A stretch of 64,000 nucleotides of DNA from positions 56,615 through 120,614 of the forward strand of contig VXAU01000932.1 in assembly GCA_013399695.1 (NCBI GenBank), given 5' to 3'. A program made the translations under genes and the position numbers. Positions 50,976 to 64,000 of this stretch are shown piece by piece; positions within the stretch are counted from its first letter, which is position 1; each line of letters opens with the position of its first letter. Source of the stretch: Formicarius rufipectus (taxonomy: Eukaryota; Chordata; Aves; Passeriformes; Formicariidae). The notes under the pieces were generated by a model, which worked only from the letters and a program-made list of their open reading frames with translations, ran no database searches and had not been told where the DNA came from.

Positions 50976-53937
50976 AGCAGGCCACAACCCCAGCTGGTGA
51001 CCGTCTGTGCCACAGCTGGGCCAGACATGGTAGAGCTGAGCTCTGGTCTTGTCTTTGATTTTCCTTCTCAAATTTCTGTTTTAGATGCACAATGTATCTT
51101 GTACAATCATGTGTCTAGCATCTCTTTACTTTCAAAAAGAGGATGAATACCTCTCAATGGAAATTTTCTGTCTTTGGAAGACGTCTTTAAAAAAAGAACT
51201 GTAGTCTGTGTTTGTAATAGGTAATGAGGGAAGAAGTTGGCAGGCATACCTGTATGTGGGGAATGAGTTTTATTTATCCTGAACATTTAGATTTCTGGAA
51301 GATTTATCAAATATTTATGTAATCTTCACAATGCCTTGACGTGTTTGAAATTGCGAGGATAAAAATTTGCCCTTTTGTATGATCTGAGCAGCCTTGTGTT
51401 CCGTTCCCAGTGTGAACCAATTGCCATGATTACCAGAGGGATTCATCTCATTGGTTGTTTCTCAGGACAGGTTGAGGAAGCATATCAAGGAGACTCTTTT
51501 CCAATGAAACAATTGGGTTTATGTACCATAATTTATCTGAAAAGTTGCTGTTGGGTTGTTTTATATATGCACATATATCTATGTATTAAAAGTTATGGAT
51601 GAAATTTCTGCTTTTGACTAAACATTTACTGGTATAGTATGTTCAGCTTTTCTCAAACCATTTTCCAGGCTAAGAGACCTTGCAGATTAACACCTTTCTA
51701 CTCAGTGAACAGCTGCTGAATAAAATAGCTTTGTGATGTGCTTGAATGAAACACTTCTACCCCACAACAATCACTTTTATTTATTTTTTTCCTTGTCTCG
51801 TTCACCAGCTCTTTTCCTTCTCATAGTGCTGCCATACTCAGGAATAGAACAGCTCCCTACAGAGTATTTTGATGAGCTAAAATGAAAGACTGCTCTCCCA
51901 CGCTGTCAGGGAGCTGTACCTATGGTGCTCTCTGAGCTGTACCTGTCAGGGAAGCTTCATTGACACTTTTATTTAAGAAAAAATTTGGTTGACATTCTGC
52001 TTAGGGAAAATTTCCAGTTTGCAAATGTTAAATGCAAAATGTGATGCAAACAGATAGATATTCTGCTGGTGTAATTCTGTTATTCCATGCAGTTTTGCCA
52101 AACATATGCCTTTTGGGGAACTGGTCAGTCATTTTTGTTATTTTGCAACCAGGATTCTTTCACTTGCCCTAAAATTGCAGATATTTTCTTTAACACTCCT
52201 TATGTTTTCAATATGTTCTACAGACTTCAATAATGTGTCCATGCAATTATTTCCTTCTATGATTTGAATACTAGATATTTAATAATTACATATTCTACAT
52301 AGTCCAAAAGTGGGGAAAAGGCAAAACAGGAGAATATCAGATCTGCTTTATAGTTCGAGTGTCCATGAACTTTAGGAACCTCTATAAATCCTAAACCTAG
52401 TACTTTTAACTGTGTTTAGATAAAAAGCATAAGATCTGTGTAATGTGCTCTTTCCATTTCCTGTCTGTGTCTCTGTCTTCCTATGCATCACATGAATATT
52501 GCCTACTTAATGAAAACGGAGATGCTATTTTTAAAGAAAACACACAAAAAGAGAGAAGCAGAGGGGATTTGCCTTGTATAGCAGCTTTACTAAATATTTC
52601 GCTTTCATTGCATAATGCAACCATCCTCTCAACTCATACATTTATAAATACCCACGAGGTCTCATTTTTTAGCAAGGGACAGAAAACTGAACTCCAGGAC
52701 AAAGCTGGAGAACACAACCAATCAAAAGCAAACTGACCTGTTTGGAACCAGTTTCCTGCAGAGACTAAACATAAGCACACTGGAAGTAGAAAATAAGGGT
52801 GCAACTTCACAGTGTCCTGTAACACAGTCTAAGAAAACTAGGCACCTGAAGCACAAAGGTGTTCAGCAGCATTGGATGCTGCCATTAATGCTATTCCAGA
52901 AGAGCAGATGATACCACTGTAGCACTGGTGCATTCACACAGCTTCCACAAATGTTCCTCAGAAAAGCTCCATGAGAACCAGGCAGACACTGCACTAATGG
53001 TTTGCCAGAAAATTCTGTTTTCATGGAATTTCTTTAATTCCTGGCATATACCTGTTGATAATCTAAGTGCTGCCCCACTGAGACTACTTTGTACAGCTCC
53101 TAGTGTTTCCACCAGAAGGAAAACTGTCTTTTGGAACACGTGGTAGAGCTGCCTGCCTAGAGACTACAACAGCCTTTAAATAGACCCAGGGACCCCGTGG
53201 GACCCTGTTCAAGTCTTGGCTTTTGTCATGTGCAACACACACAGATAATACATCTGCTCCTGACCTAGGAGTTGCTCTGTTTTCAGCTGATTAGCTGTAA
53301 AGAGATGAAGGGCAACAAAATTATTTCAGTGGTAACCAGGTGCAACTGGAACAAATGGAACTTAGCATTAATACATTCTAAAACAGAAGAAATAAAATAA
53401 GACTCTCATTTTCATTTTGGTTCTGCGGATGTGTTATGAATATATAACTGTAACCACAATTTACCTTTTTTTTTTAAAATCACCCTTGATGACAATATAT
53501 TCACCCCTATGAGCAAATAGCACACTGTATTCCTAAATATAGCTACTAATACATCTTAACTGTGAATATTATGGCTTGATGCATGCTGGTACTTTTGATT
53601 TTGAAGTCACTTGGTGCAGAAAAGCTGAAATTGAAAGAGACTGGTAATAAATCATCAAATGGTGCTAAGGAACTTGAATAGTCCCATTTTGTTAAACAGC
53701 TACATGTATTATTAATAGTTTAAATCATCTGTGGCTATACCAATTTGAAACAATTTTATCTGCCTATGTAAAGGGAAAAGAAAAGATAAACTCTTGTATC
53801 ATGGAGTTTGCTGTTTTACTAAGTAAATATTTAGGCTTTACTTTCTGTGGCAGACTGTGCTTCCAGCTCCTCACATGTATCAGGTCCATGCAAAGTTCCA
53901 TTGTTGTGGTTTTTTTGCTGAATTTGTTTTCTAGTTG

Positions 53938-53947
53938 TTTTTTGTTG

Positions 53948-53978
<31 letters not shown>
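53938..53978. repeat. (TTTTG)n simple repeat
   Basis: About six TTTTG units after a GTTG interruption. On the minus strand these are AAAAC units and give a Lys/Gln/Asn-rich spurious ORF. Confidence 0.92.
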
Positions 53979-56867
53979 CCCACAAAGCTACAAATAAAGC
54001 TTGAAAATGTATTGACAAACCAAAGAAGTTTGTTAGACATTGACAATAACTGCTCACTTTTGTTTTAACAAAAGTCTACCATGACATTTTGGGAAAATAC
54101 TTCATTTCACAACATGTTTTTAGAAATCCTGCTGCCCAGCCGAAAACTCTAATCAAGTTTTGTTCTAAGCTAATAGGACTTTGCTAGAGGAGGGTTTGAA
54201 ATTGACTGTCTGAGAGCAAAAGTGTTTTTAAGTGCTCTCTATAGCAATAATTTAAGGACAAAGTACAGCCTTTGGGCATCCATTTATTTAGAAGTCGCTA
54301 TGTGCAGGCAGTCTGTGAAGACCTTTACCTGCTTATGGCAAAGAGAAAAAAAGATGGATCATTAATCATATCTCTGTATTGCATTTATAAGGAATTAACT
54401 TCACGCTTGTTCAGCTCTCCAGTCTAATAGGCAATGCTATGAGTAGTGTTTTTTTGAGATATTTGATCTCTAGGAACTGACGAAGACCATCAGTCTGTAG
54501 CATACAAACCCCTATTCAGATTTAGCTCACCAGTCATATGTACTAGTTTTCATCCAGTAACCTAGAAACTGCAGGGTGAGAAATTATAAGTGTCTTGAAT
54601 GACTGTGCTTTTTAGCATGAAATATAGAATTATTTACAACTGTTTCTTCCTAAAAAGGAAGGAGTAATAAGTTCCCATTAATCTCTAGTTCAATATCAAT
54701 GTATTTTGGCTCCTTTTTATACCTGCTGTAAAGGAGTTAAGTGTAGCTTTTAACTACACACAGAATACAGTGGCCAGTGAAGAAAGTGTGAAAAGCTGCT
54801 GTTTGATTACAGGAACAGATCCAACAGCACTGGAAAGTTTCATTTTTCCAAATACCTGCAACTCTTTCCAAACACGCTTATTAAACATATGTTATAACTG
54901 TACATTTTTCACCACAGAAAATGAGTCAGTATGCCTGCTTATGTTTTGTAAGTACAAGGTGATGACTTTGCAACACCATTGTAATGGCATATCTTTAAAA
55001 TCCAAGGTTGGCTATAAGATTGGATATATGAATTCTGCAGTTATAAAGTCTCACACTCCATGAAGGGTGCTGAGTTTGTTCTTGATATTAGAAATAAACG
55101 CTCTTCACTTTTTGTTTTAGATGAAAAGATGCTGTATATTGGAAACAAGTACAGGCGTACGGTGGAATGAAAGAGATGTCAAAGAATATTGACTCACTAG
55201 TTGTAACAGGAAGTTTGTCTCTCTGTCCAGGTCCTTACAAGAGAGTGAAAGGTGATGGATGAAGGTGCTGTGTATTCAGCAATTATTTAAATGGCATGCT
55301 TAGAAACCTAAGTATTAGAATCCACTGGTGAACTGGTGCTGTTGAAGACAAAGGAAGTTCCACATTGCAGAGATGCTTTTTCACATCTTTACACGTATAT
55401 GGAGCTCAACAGATTTTTACAGATATGATTAAAACAGATATGAAAGGAACTGAGATTTAAGTATGAATAAATATAATTGAAGCATTTTAAAATGTCCATA
55501 TTGTTATGAATATTGCAAGTTTTATTGGAGACAATATTTCCTTTTTAAGTAAATGCAAGCTCAAAAAGTAATATGCTCTTAATATGCAGAAGTTAATCTT
55601 TTTAAATATCACACTCAGAGTCCCAAAGAATGAATTTCACAAGGGCTTTTTGTTGCTTTGTTACAGAAATCCTCATGAGGTTAAATAGATTTATTATGTT
55701 CTTTACAATCCTGGGGTTGTCAAGTGTATTAATACATTTTTCAGTAGATTTTTTTTTTCCTGTGAGAATATTTGACATGAATGAAGCTAATTTTTAATTA
55801 GGCTACACATTGTTTTCGGGCTTTTTTCATTTTTAATTGTGTGATAGCAAGACAGCAGTGGGCATAGAAAATAACAAAAATATTCAGCTGTGTTGTCAAT
55901 TACATAGCAGTAACAAAAATAAAGATCTCAGTTAAACATCTATTCTCATCACTGCTGCTTTAGTTGCAACAGAATAAATGATGCAAAATAAAATTATCCT
56001 TTTTGGTGTTAATTGTTGCATTTCCTGAGTTTCCATAGATGACAGGCTGTGACAGGAGATATCCAGAACTGCTTTTTGTAAATTGTTCTGATTTAAGATG
56101 GTTACAAGAAAAAATAGACAATTCAGAAAAAAAAAGTCTTATGACTTCCTACTAAAGAAGCTAAGCTTTTTATTTCTTTTTACATCTTTGAGAGGGATTG
56201 TTATAGAAAGGTAGAAGTTTTTGAAAGGAAATAAAAAATAGGGTAAGAAATCAACAAAAATAAAAACAGATTCTGTAATCTTTATAAAGATTAGGAGAAA
56301 GTAGCAGACATTTAAGCACATGGCAATGGGCCATGTTGAGTGCAAAGCAGTTTCCTGGAGCATCCAACTTCTGACTTCATCAGAAGATGAAAACAATGTT
56401 TTCTGTCTAACTCACAGCACTAAGTTACTGTATAACAATGGACTCAGGAGTGCTGGGCTCATTTTCATTCACCTGGCCAGAAGAACACAGTACCAGTCTG
56501 CCTAACATGCATTATGCAATGTAGATGCTTGAAAAAAATAGTGTTTTGCACAATGAATCCCCATTGTTATCACACAGCTTTGTGGAACTTATTGCAGCTA
56601 GATACTGTTAAAAATATCTAGAATATTCCACAGCTGATCACATTTTGGGTAATAAAAGCAATATCAGCATCTATGATGCATAAAAATGCATACATAGGTA
56701 CTCAACCTTTATCTAATTGCAAAATGATCTGATAGAGTTCTTTGGGGAAGTTCCTCTCGTTCTAATATTGCTGGGTAAATATAGTATATGTAAATATTTC
56801 TAATATACATTCCTCTCTTCAAATACACATACAGACATCAACACAAAAAGAGAAAGGTATTGGGGGA

Positions 56868-56900
56868 AAAGAAAAAATTTAAAAAAAAATTTAAAAAAAG
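56868..56900. repeat. A-rich low-complexity tract
   Basis: Three A runs separated by two TTT blocks, with no coding potential. Confidence 0.8.
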
Positions 56901-57399
56901 GAATATACTGTTTATTTGTTTGGCTATACCTTAGTGTGATAAGCTACTGAGCAATTAGATCATTTTATAAAACTTACTGGTTAGTACTACAAATCAATTA
57001 TTTAATGTAACAATCTAATTAAATAAACTTTTAAGAAAAGTGTTAAGCATCCTTTAGAACCACTAAGATGCTTTCTTTCTGAAACTACAAAATTCTCTTT
57101 TTAACCAAGCATAATGTTAGAAAAAAATATGTCAACCATTGCTAGTAATTCATATTATTTATTTTACCTAATTATACCAGCTAACAATGTCGATAGTGTG
57201 GAAGTAATAACCATACTATTCTTTAGAAACTTGCCTTAGACAGCTTTGTACATTTCTTTTGGTATTTCTATCTCAAACATTATGTCATAAATTATATGTA
57301 GGGACACATAACTACAAGACTGTAGCACAGATAATAAGGTAAATCTACAGCTTTATAAATCAAGCCTAATCAGGGCCAAGAAATTAGTCAGAGCAGTGG

Positions 57400-58060
57400 T
57401 ACAGTCCCATGACATGGTGGCAGCCTGCCCCAGTAGTCTCTAAGTTCCCACAGGTGAGGCCATCCCAGTGTTCCTGAGTCTCCTCTACTTGAAATGAAGA
57501 GCTGACAATCTCATCACATGTTTATCCCATGGTTATCCAGATGTTCATCCTCTTCTCATAACTTTTAATGCATTTTATTATGAGAAAAGAATGAAAAAAA
57601 GGTTACGGGCAAAAGAGAAACAAAGACACTCTTCTGGAGGAGTGTTCTACCAAGCCCTGCAGGCTCTTCTCTGCCCTTAAAATATGAGTTGTTTCTGTGC
57701 AGGAGCCCAGCTTTGGAGGACAAGAGAGAGGGGGGGGTGTGCCTTATGCAGCCTGGAAGAGAACTGGGCCAGGGTATCCCACTTCCTGGCTGATTTGGCA
57801 AGTAGGATGCTGGATGAACAAACATTTCATGTGACTGTCAAGAGCCTGGTCCAGTTTAGTGTTTTGAAGACTACTGTGGGTCTCTAGCCTCAGTGTGGAA
57901 CTTTTTGCATGAGATATCAAAGGGACTGAGGCCACCCTGAGCCCACGCACACCATCACACCACACCCCAGTGAGGATCAGCTGTCAGGTTAGGTCTTGTG
58001 CTCTAGCCCAGAACAGTTCCCCAGGAATGTGTGAGTGCTAGAAATGTCTTTTAAGTTGCC
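57400..58060. other. GC-richer patch of unknown nature
   Basis: This interval is visibly richer in G and C than its neighbours and includes an eight-G run inside gagaggggggggtgtg near 57728-57738. I do not recognise it as CR1, an LTR or an exon. No frame has both splice signals and protein-like content. It could be an old decayed repeat or a regulatory block. Confidence 0.3.
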
Positions 58061-58445
58061 TTACTTACACCTTAAATAATATAATCTGAGAACTTGGCAT
58101 ATAGCTTCTACTCCTGGGTTCTGCAGCCGAAAATAGCATTTTAGCACCTATCTTCTAGACAAACAGGGTTGTTTTTGGAAATAGTCCATAGTGTCAGACT
58201 TACAAAGCTGTTTAGGGGGCTAACCTCCATTTAATCTCTTAGTGTTAAAGGAAATAAGTTTTCCATTTGCACTAGGGAGTACTTACTCACTGAGGCAGAG
58301 TTTCAACTACTATAAATAAATACCATTGATTTGAACTTTCACATTGCTCAATAAGAGAGTAGATTTAGAGGAGCATGACACACATAAGATTTAAAAACAA
58401 AATGTAAAAGTCAGAGTCCTGCTGCCCTGGCATATTTATGATTAC

Positions 58446-58508
58446 AAAAAAAAAAAAAATATCCTCATCACCCCTTAGAAAAACAAAGCAACAACAACAA
58501 CAACAAAA
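58446..58508. repeat. A run and (CAA)n repeat
   Basis: Fourteen A at 58446-58459, then non-repetitive sequence, then about six CAA units at 58489-58508. Confidence 0.85.
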
Positions 58509-61500
58509 TTACCAACCAAAAAACCCCACCCCTAGAAATGAATCAGATAGTAAAACCAATAATCTGAAGAATCCTCTGAATCTGAAATCTTTCTGTTTTC
58601 TGAAGTAACGTTTCTTATTTGGATCTCTCAGGATCTCGGGAGTAAACTAACAGATGATGGTAGCACCTATACTTTAACTGTTCTGCCCTGCTTTGTTGCT
58701 TTAGTTCTCTCCTGCTCTCCCTTAGTCCTGGGGTAAGATCTGGAGAAGAGGTAGGTGGGTAAGTTGAACAGCACAGTCAGCAAAAGCTATTTCTGAGTGT
58801 TCTTGAAAAAAAATTAGGGGCCTAACAGAAAAGGTGGCAGAGAATTTGGGGCAGGTGCGGGTCAGAAAGAGAACAACCCTGCCAAATGTGGGGGTTTGTA
58901 GGACTCCAATTTCATGTGTTCCTTGATGAGTCCAGCCCTTAAAGCAGTCTGTTTCCTCACAGAAACATGGTATTGCCCAGAAATACACAGCCAAGGAAGA
59001 GCAGAAGGAGCCACATCATTAACATATTAGTGTCAGAGAAGCTCTTTCAGGTAAAAGAACGTATCTGAACTAAATAAAGAAAATACCAGGTTCTAAATTT
59101 CACATTGTCAGAGACTGTGAGTTTCTTATTTATCCTGTTCATCCAACTGGTGATTGTCTTTAGGACACTCAGAAATCTGTTTCAAAGAGATGTGAGTTCA
59201 CACCCTTTAAAGATGTAGTTGTACTATTAATCTCTGAATATTCCTTTGAGCATTGAACTTAAATATTTACCTTTTTGACCCAGTATAAAAAAGTAATTTC
59301 ATTATTATGGAAAAGGTTTTACTTTTCTTTAATCTCAGATATTAATTTTTCAATCACACAGAAGGTAGTTACCCTAGAATACCCTTGAAGGTATTCAAGA
59401 CTCAGTTTTTTTAATGACAGCAGGTTTTATTATATCTATTTCCTTTCAACAAAGTACAAAAAACAAACAAACCACACAGATCTTAAAACAACCACAGAGT
59501 TATTTCACAGTTTAGATAATATGTTGAACTGGTTGCTATCCATAGTTAGGTCATTTTACTTCCTTGATTCTTTTTCCTTCATCTTAGGTATTTGAGCATG
59601 TGGTACAACATGAAATACTACAGTAATTGTTCAAAATAAAATTTCCAAATTACAGTTGATGAAGTTTATTCAAAAGAAATTTAAAAAAATTCCAGAAGGA
59701 AAGGACAAATCTATGGTGAATAGGTAAATATTTAAACTAAAGAGAAATAATCAGTAGTTTGTACTATTTTACACAGGAAACTCTACTTACATAATCCAAA
59801 GAGCAAGCAAACTGGGTACCATTCTCACAGACTCATAAAATATTTAAAGAGTTTTAATAATGCATTACAAATTGAACTTTTGGAAGTTTCTCTTTGGGTA
59901 GCTTAGTAATTTTAAAACCAAAGAGAATATTGCTAAGTTTTGCGTTGTTTTCTTTTTGGTTCTAATTTGTATCAGTCTCTAGTTCAGCTGCTGTTCACTG
60001 ATATTACTATGGTACAAAAACGAAGCTGTTGTTTTGGGTCTGGTTTTTTAAAAAAATAATATTGTTCTTATTATGCTATGTGTGATGTGATATTCCCTGT
60101 GGATTATCCTGGTAAAAGTAATATGTTTATGGAATCTGAATTAAAACATGTTAAATACCTGCAAAGATGTGCACTATAGATTTTGTTTTCTTCCTCAGAT
60201 GTCAAAAATAAGCAATTGTTTTGAAAAGACAACCTAAAAGTACCAAGAGAAAAAAAAGAAATAAGGGCATTACCAAAAATAATCAAAACAATCTGGTACC
60301 CCAGGTACTTAGCCTCAACCTCCACCCCTTTTTTTTTTTGCCCTCATTAAAGTAGGGATTTATTTTGACTGTCTTTATAAGCAATGAAATTACCATCTTC
60401 TCAGCTTATGGGTATTTCTGTATCAGGATTCCAATTGAGAACTTCTATGAAATCAAATCCATTACATTATTATTTTGGCATTTTAATATCAATGAGATTG
60501 TAAGAACTGGCTGAAGCTACAAGGTATTATTTGTAACGCTGTGCACAACTTAGAATTACCTGCTATGACATTTGATAACTCAGGAAATAAACCAACTTAT
60601 TAGTAGTACAGTTCTGTGTATCCTCATCAACTTCACATGCAAGCATTTATATACCTGAAAACTTTCAGTAAGCAAAATTAAAAAAAAAATGAAATTCATC
60701 TCTTGCAATGTGTCCTTGTTCAGGAGTACACAAAACCAAAATAAGATGTTTTCTAATGGTATGTGACATTGTAAACAATTTAAGTCTTCAGCGATAAGTT
60801 GACACTTTAGTTTAGAATTTTAGATTTTTAGCTGAAGTGTAAGATAACCATATGATGCTATTATTGCTCAAATAAGGAAGAGAAGCCTTGTGTCCATGTT
60901 ATAATCAGAAGAACCTAGACTCCTATTTTGCTGTGCACGTGAAGAAAGCTTTCCCTTGGAGAAGGCTACGCAAAATGTGCTTTTCATTGTCAGCTTCCTT
61001 CCTAGCCAGTCCAGTAGAATTTATTTATAGGCAGACTTATGATGCCTCCACCACTAACCTCTTTCAAAAAACCCATCATATCCAGCAACATTTTTATGTC
61101 CACTGCGAGAGAAAAGGGGAACCAAGCATAGGTGGACCAGGCATGCAGTTTGTAGTATGCAGGAGTATAGGATTACCAGCCATCATGGTAACACCTTCAT
61201 TTACTGGCATCCTGTTCTCCATAATTCAGCAGATTTGTAAAAGGCCAAAAGATGTCTAGATCTTAATTCTCAGGTCTGCCTTCTGGTTCTGTTTCTTTAA
61301 GGATTAAATTTTTTTGTCTGTTTGTTCAATTTCTGTGTGATTTCTTCTGTAGGTTTCAGCAGAATATATACATATGCACACATACAACTACATATGTATG
61401 TGTATTGTTTTGTAAATGTTCTGTCATGCTTTTTTGTGCTTTGCATCATTTATTCATATACTGTCCATGTTCTCATTTATTTTTTGTGCAACTGAACCTT

Positions 61501-62429
61501 ATAATAAATTATTAAATATAACCTGACAGTGACAGAGTCTTCATGTTTTGTTTTCTTCTGGGCATGGGGGGAGAGGTGCGGGAGGGAGGAGAGAAGGGAC
61601 TGCATTTCTATTCCATCCCCAAATAGACAACACTGAAATAACTGCAGTGAGTGGCAAGATGCTTGTAAAACCACACAGCTGTCAGATACCAAGCTTCTGT
61701 GCATACTTTTAAATCTAGGTTCAAGGAGCCCTGATATATTTACTTTTGTCAGCTGAATAGTACCGTTTGCCCAGCAGCAAAATAACACCTCCTGTGTGGA
61801 AAATCATGGGCATTTATTATCCTATAGAGATCTCAATTTGAGATGAAAAAATCAGAGACGTAGACAACATCGAGTACATTTTCATTCTCACCCTGTCACA
61901 TAAGCTTCTCATATACATAGATTTCTCAGACAAAATTAACTTTATGTAAACAATGCAGCTCCACTCAGCACATCAGAGCTCTTATAAAATTGATACTTAA
62001 GAGTTCACCTACTGGGTAAAAACGTTTCAGTTGGAGAAGTAAAACTAATCTCTAATTCTGCATGTGAATCAAAGGATACTTTAATGCTGCAGGCTGCAAT
62101 ACAATCCTGACACACCTGGGGTGACCTGGCCCAGGCTGACTGTCCTACCAAAGTAGCCCAGGCACTGCCCAGTGCAGCCAGTTTGACCTTCCACTTCTTG
62201 CTGGAGCAAAGCAAATAAAGTTTCTGCTTCAAATAAAAGGTCTGTGCTTTGATTACTTAATTCTTGAGAAAAAAAACCTAATGATCTTTTCTTAGGTTTG
62301 TATGAGACATTTTTGTAGGTGACATAAACCTCCTCTGTCCACCCAAGTGATGTTTTTTCTCCTTTCTGTGCTCTGCCTGCCATGAAAATTGTATCTTCCT
62401 TAACTGTTAGCAAGCTAGGAGAACATATT

Positions 62430-62474
62430 AAAAAAAAAAAAAACAAAAAACAAACAAACAAACAAACAAAAAAC
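62430..62474. repeat. Poly(A) plus AAAC tract
   Basis: A run of 14 A followed by ACAAAAAAC and four to five AAAC units. The same pattern, poly(A) grading into AAAC, recurs elsewhere in the window. Confidence 0.92.
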
Positions 62475-64000
62475 CACTTTTCTTAAAACAGCTACAACTT
62501 TGAAAAAGGAGAAAAATAGCAAGTTTTCCCTTGATGCTGATTTATTACTGGGAAGTATAGAACCATCAATGAAAATATTTTTTATCATCTTGTTTTCCAT
62601 GATTACATTTCAGATTCAAGTCATATGAAAAAAGAAGTTGCAGTTTGAATGTTTCACAGCTGTTCCACATCAGATCCCTGGTAAACTACCAGTGAAATGC
62701 CCCCTTCCTCTCCCACACTTCAGATATTGACACAGTCCCTACTACATCGAACTTATTAAGACAACTTAGTGAGAGTTCCTAGTTGAACTGGCATGGAAGG
62801 AAATATGGTTTCTGAAGCATTTTAGTTGCTGTAGGAAGAGTTTCATTCTGGTACAAACAGTGATCCAACTTTCAGAATGAGAAAAATAGGGTTTATATGG
62901 ACATAATGGCAGTGGAGCTTACCACCAGATCATACAGCAGTGAGACCCAAGAGAAAATAGGTGGAAAGCCACAGTCTCATATCCGCTGTGAGAATGGCAT
63001 CATTTCCCTAAATGCAGCATAACTTCATACCCCAGCTTAGGGTATTGAAGAGACAAGGCAGAAACAGTGAAATAGGCTCCTATTGCTCCACTTTCAAACT
63101 TCAGGGTTTGAATAAAGTTTTTAAGAGGGGAAAATAAACACAGAGTTCCAAAGCATTCTGAAGAAAGGAGAAGCACTGAAACAGATGGCCCAAAGAATTA
63201 TAGTGAAGCAGAACTGGAAGATATAGGTAAGACAAAGGGTACCACAGAATATAATTTTTTGCCTAAGGTTTGCAAGTGGTGACTTGAGGAGAAAAGACAT
63301 TAAAAACACTCAGCCATCAAACCAAAAGAGATAATTTGTTAATAACATGAAACAGAGTCAAGTCTCTAAATGTAGCTGCAAAACATTAAAGAATATTAAA
63401 CAAAAAATAAAAACAATAATCATACATTAAAATCTTCCATTTGTCCTATCTATATAATTGTATAGTGGTATTGCTTCCTTTTCCACTGAAAACAATAAAT
63501 ACAATAAAATTCCAAGTAGACTTGCAAACTGTAACATACAAAAGGTTAGTTCTGTTTCATAAAAGCCTGAACTCAGCTGAAAAGCTCCTTTGATTCAGGA
63601 GGAAATACAATAATATGTTGCCCAAAAGTTCCAGACACCTCATATGTTGTGGTAAGGGAAGGAAGAGATTTTCTGCTCACTATTTCTTTACACTGAAAGC
63701 AGAGAGATTCTGGATCAGATCACTAGTAATCTTTGGCAAGGAATACAGCAAACTTAGATAATGGTTTAAACTACTAGTTTGGATCCAACTGTGAGTAAAT
63801 TTGGAACATAAAGTGAGACGACAAAACATGTTAGAAGGTCTAGAAAGTTTCAATATGTCACCTGCCCTCCTCTGTGCACAAAATAAGAATAGCCTATGAC
63901 TAGTTTGTTGTTATTCCTGACAAATTACCCTTAACATGCTGTTTCAGCCAATACCACAGTAAACATATAGCTGACTAAGGAACTTGAGTGAGCCATTTGT

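Larger units (their letters stand above)
50976..57399. other. Noncoding stretch
   Basis: No exon-like segment was found. Contents include a short duplication of gagctgtacct at about 51910-51945 and a TTTTG array at 53938-53978. Near 56868-56900, A runs are separated by TTT. The open frames on both strands at 52891-53146 have no recognisable protein features. Confidence 0.45.
58061..64000. other. Noncoding stretch to window end
   Basis: No exon or identifiable transposon. Contents are an A run plus CAA repeat (58446-58508), an AAAC patch near 59458-59472, a T run (60329-60339), a TATACATATG inverted-repeat patch (about 61364-61405) and an AAAC tract (62430-62474). A small G/C-richer patch lies at 62085-62190. 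The plus-strand ORF at 60888-61259 (123 codons) is not recognised. Confidence 0.45.

Noticed and set aside
60888..61259. 123-codon plus-strand ORF
   Set aside because: No recognisable motif, ordinary AT-rich composition and no splice signals. ORFs of this length are expected by chance in 64 kb over six frames.
62005..62232. G/C-richer patch with overlapping minus-strand ORFs, ending beside an AATAAA on the plus strand
   Set aside because: Considered as a retropseudogene or LTR piece, but no family could be recognised and the boundaries are unclear.
1..64000. CRISPR arrays, bacterial operons, tRNA or rRNA genes
   Set aside because: No regularly spaced repeats with unique spacers, no ribosome-binding-site-led ORF clusters and no recognisable tRNA box B or rRNA sequence were seen by eye. 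A covariance-model scan would be needed to exclude small structured RNAs.

Overview
The window looks like bird (or at least archosaur/reptile) nuclear DNA. It is AT-rich and almost gene-free, with degraded CR1-type LINEs as the only clearly identifiable interspersed repeats, many simple A/T and AAAC tracts, and no bacterial-style operons, CRISPR arrays or recognisable RNA genes. The bird assignment rests on CR1 sequence and low repeat density; I cannot name a species.

CR1 copies lie at about 143-1165, 4428-4955 and 38920-39390. All are 5'-truncated or internal fragments, and all are on the minus strand. The first keeps reverse-transcriptase C-terminal sequence broken by a frameshift, with the conserved FADD motif changed to FADG. 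A further block at about 26590-27255 has LTR-like architecture on the minus strand, but I hold that call loosely.

The best evidence for a host gene is on the plus strand. An exon-like segment at 8222-8339 has an acceptor, one open frame, five CpGs in an AT-rich background and a GC-type donor (AG|GCAAGT). A second exon-like segment at 49948-50087 follows a polypyrimidine acceptor and ends at a stop codon. The two are in compatible splice phase (phase 1 out, phase 1 in). If they join, they encode about 86 residues of a Ser/Tyr-rich C-terminus across an intron of about 41.6 kb. I do not recognise the protein. Between them, at about 13040-13744, is a GC-rich, CT/GA-rich block with a perfect RFX-type X-box palindrome (13588-13602) and a strong splice donor at 13745. 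I read it as a possible internal (alternative) promoter plus untranslated first exon.

The rest of the window (1.2-4.4, 5-8.2, 8.3-13, 13.8-26.6, 27.3-38.9, 39.4-49.7 and 50.3-64 kb) reads as intronic or intergenic DNA. It holds microsatellites, including a perfect 16-copy TCTCT array, small tandem duplications and AAAC/GTTT tracts. I found no previously undescribed biological system here. The most interesting points are the probable exon pair with a GC-AG intron and the candidate internal promoter.
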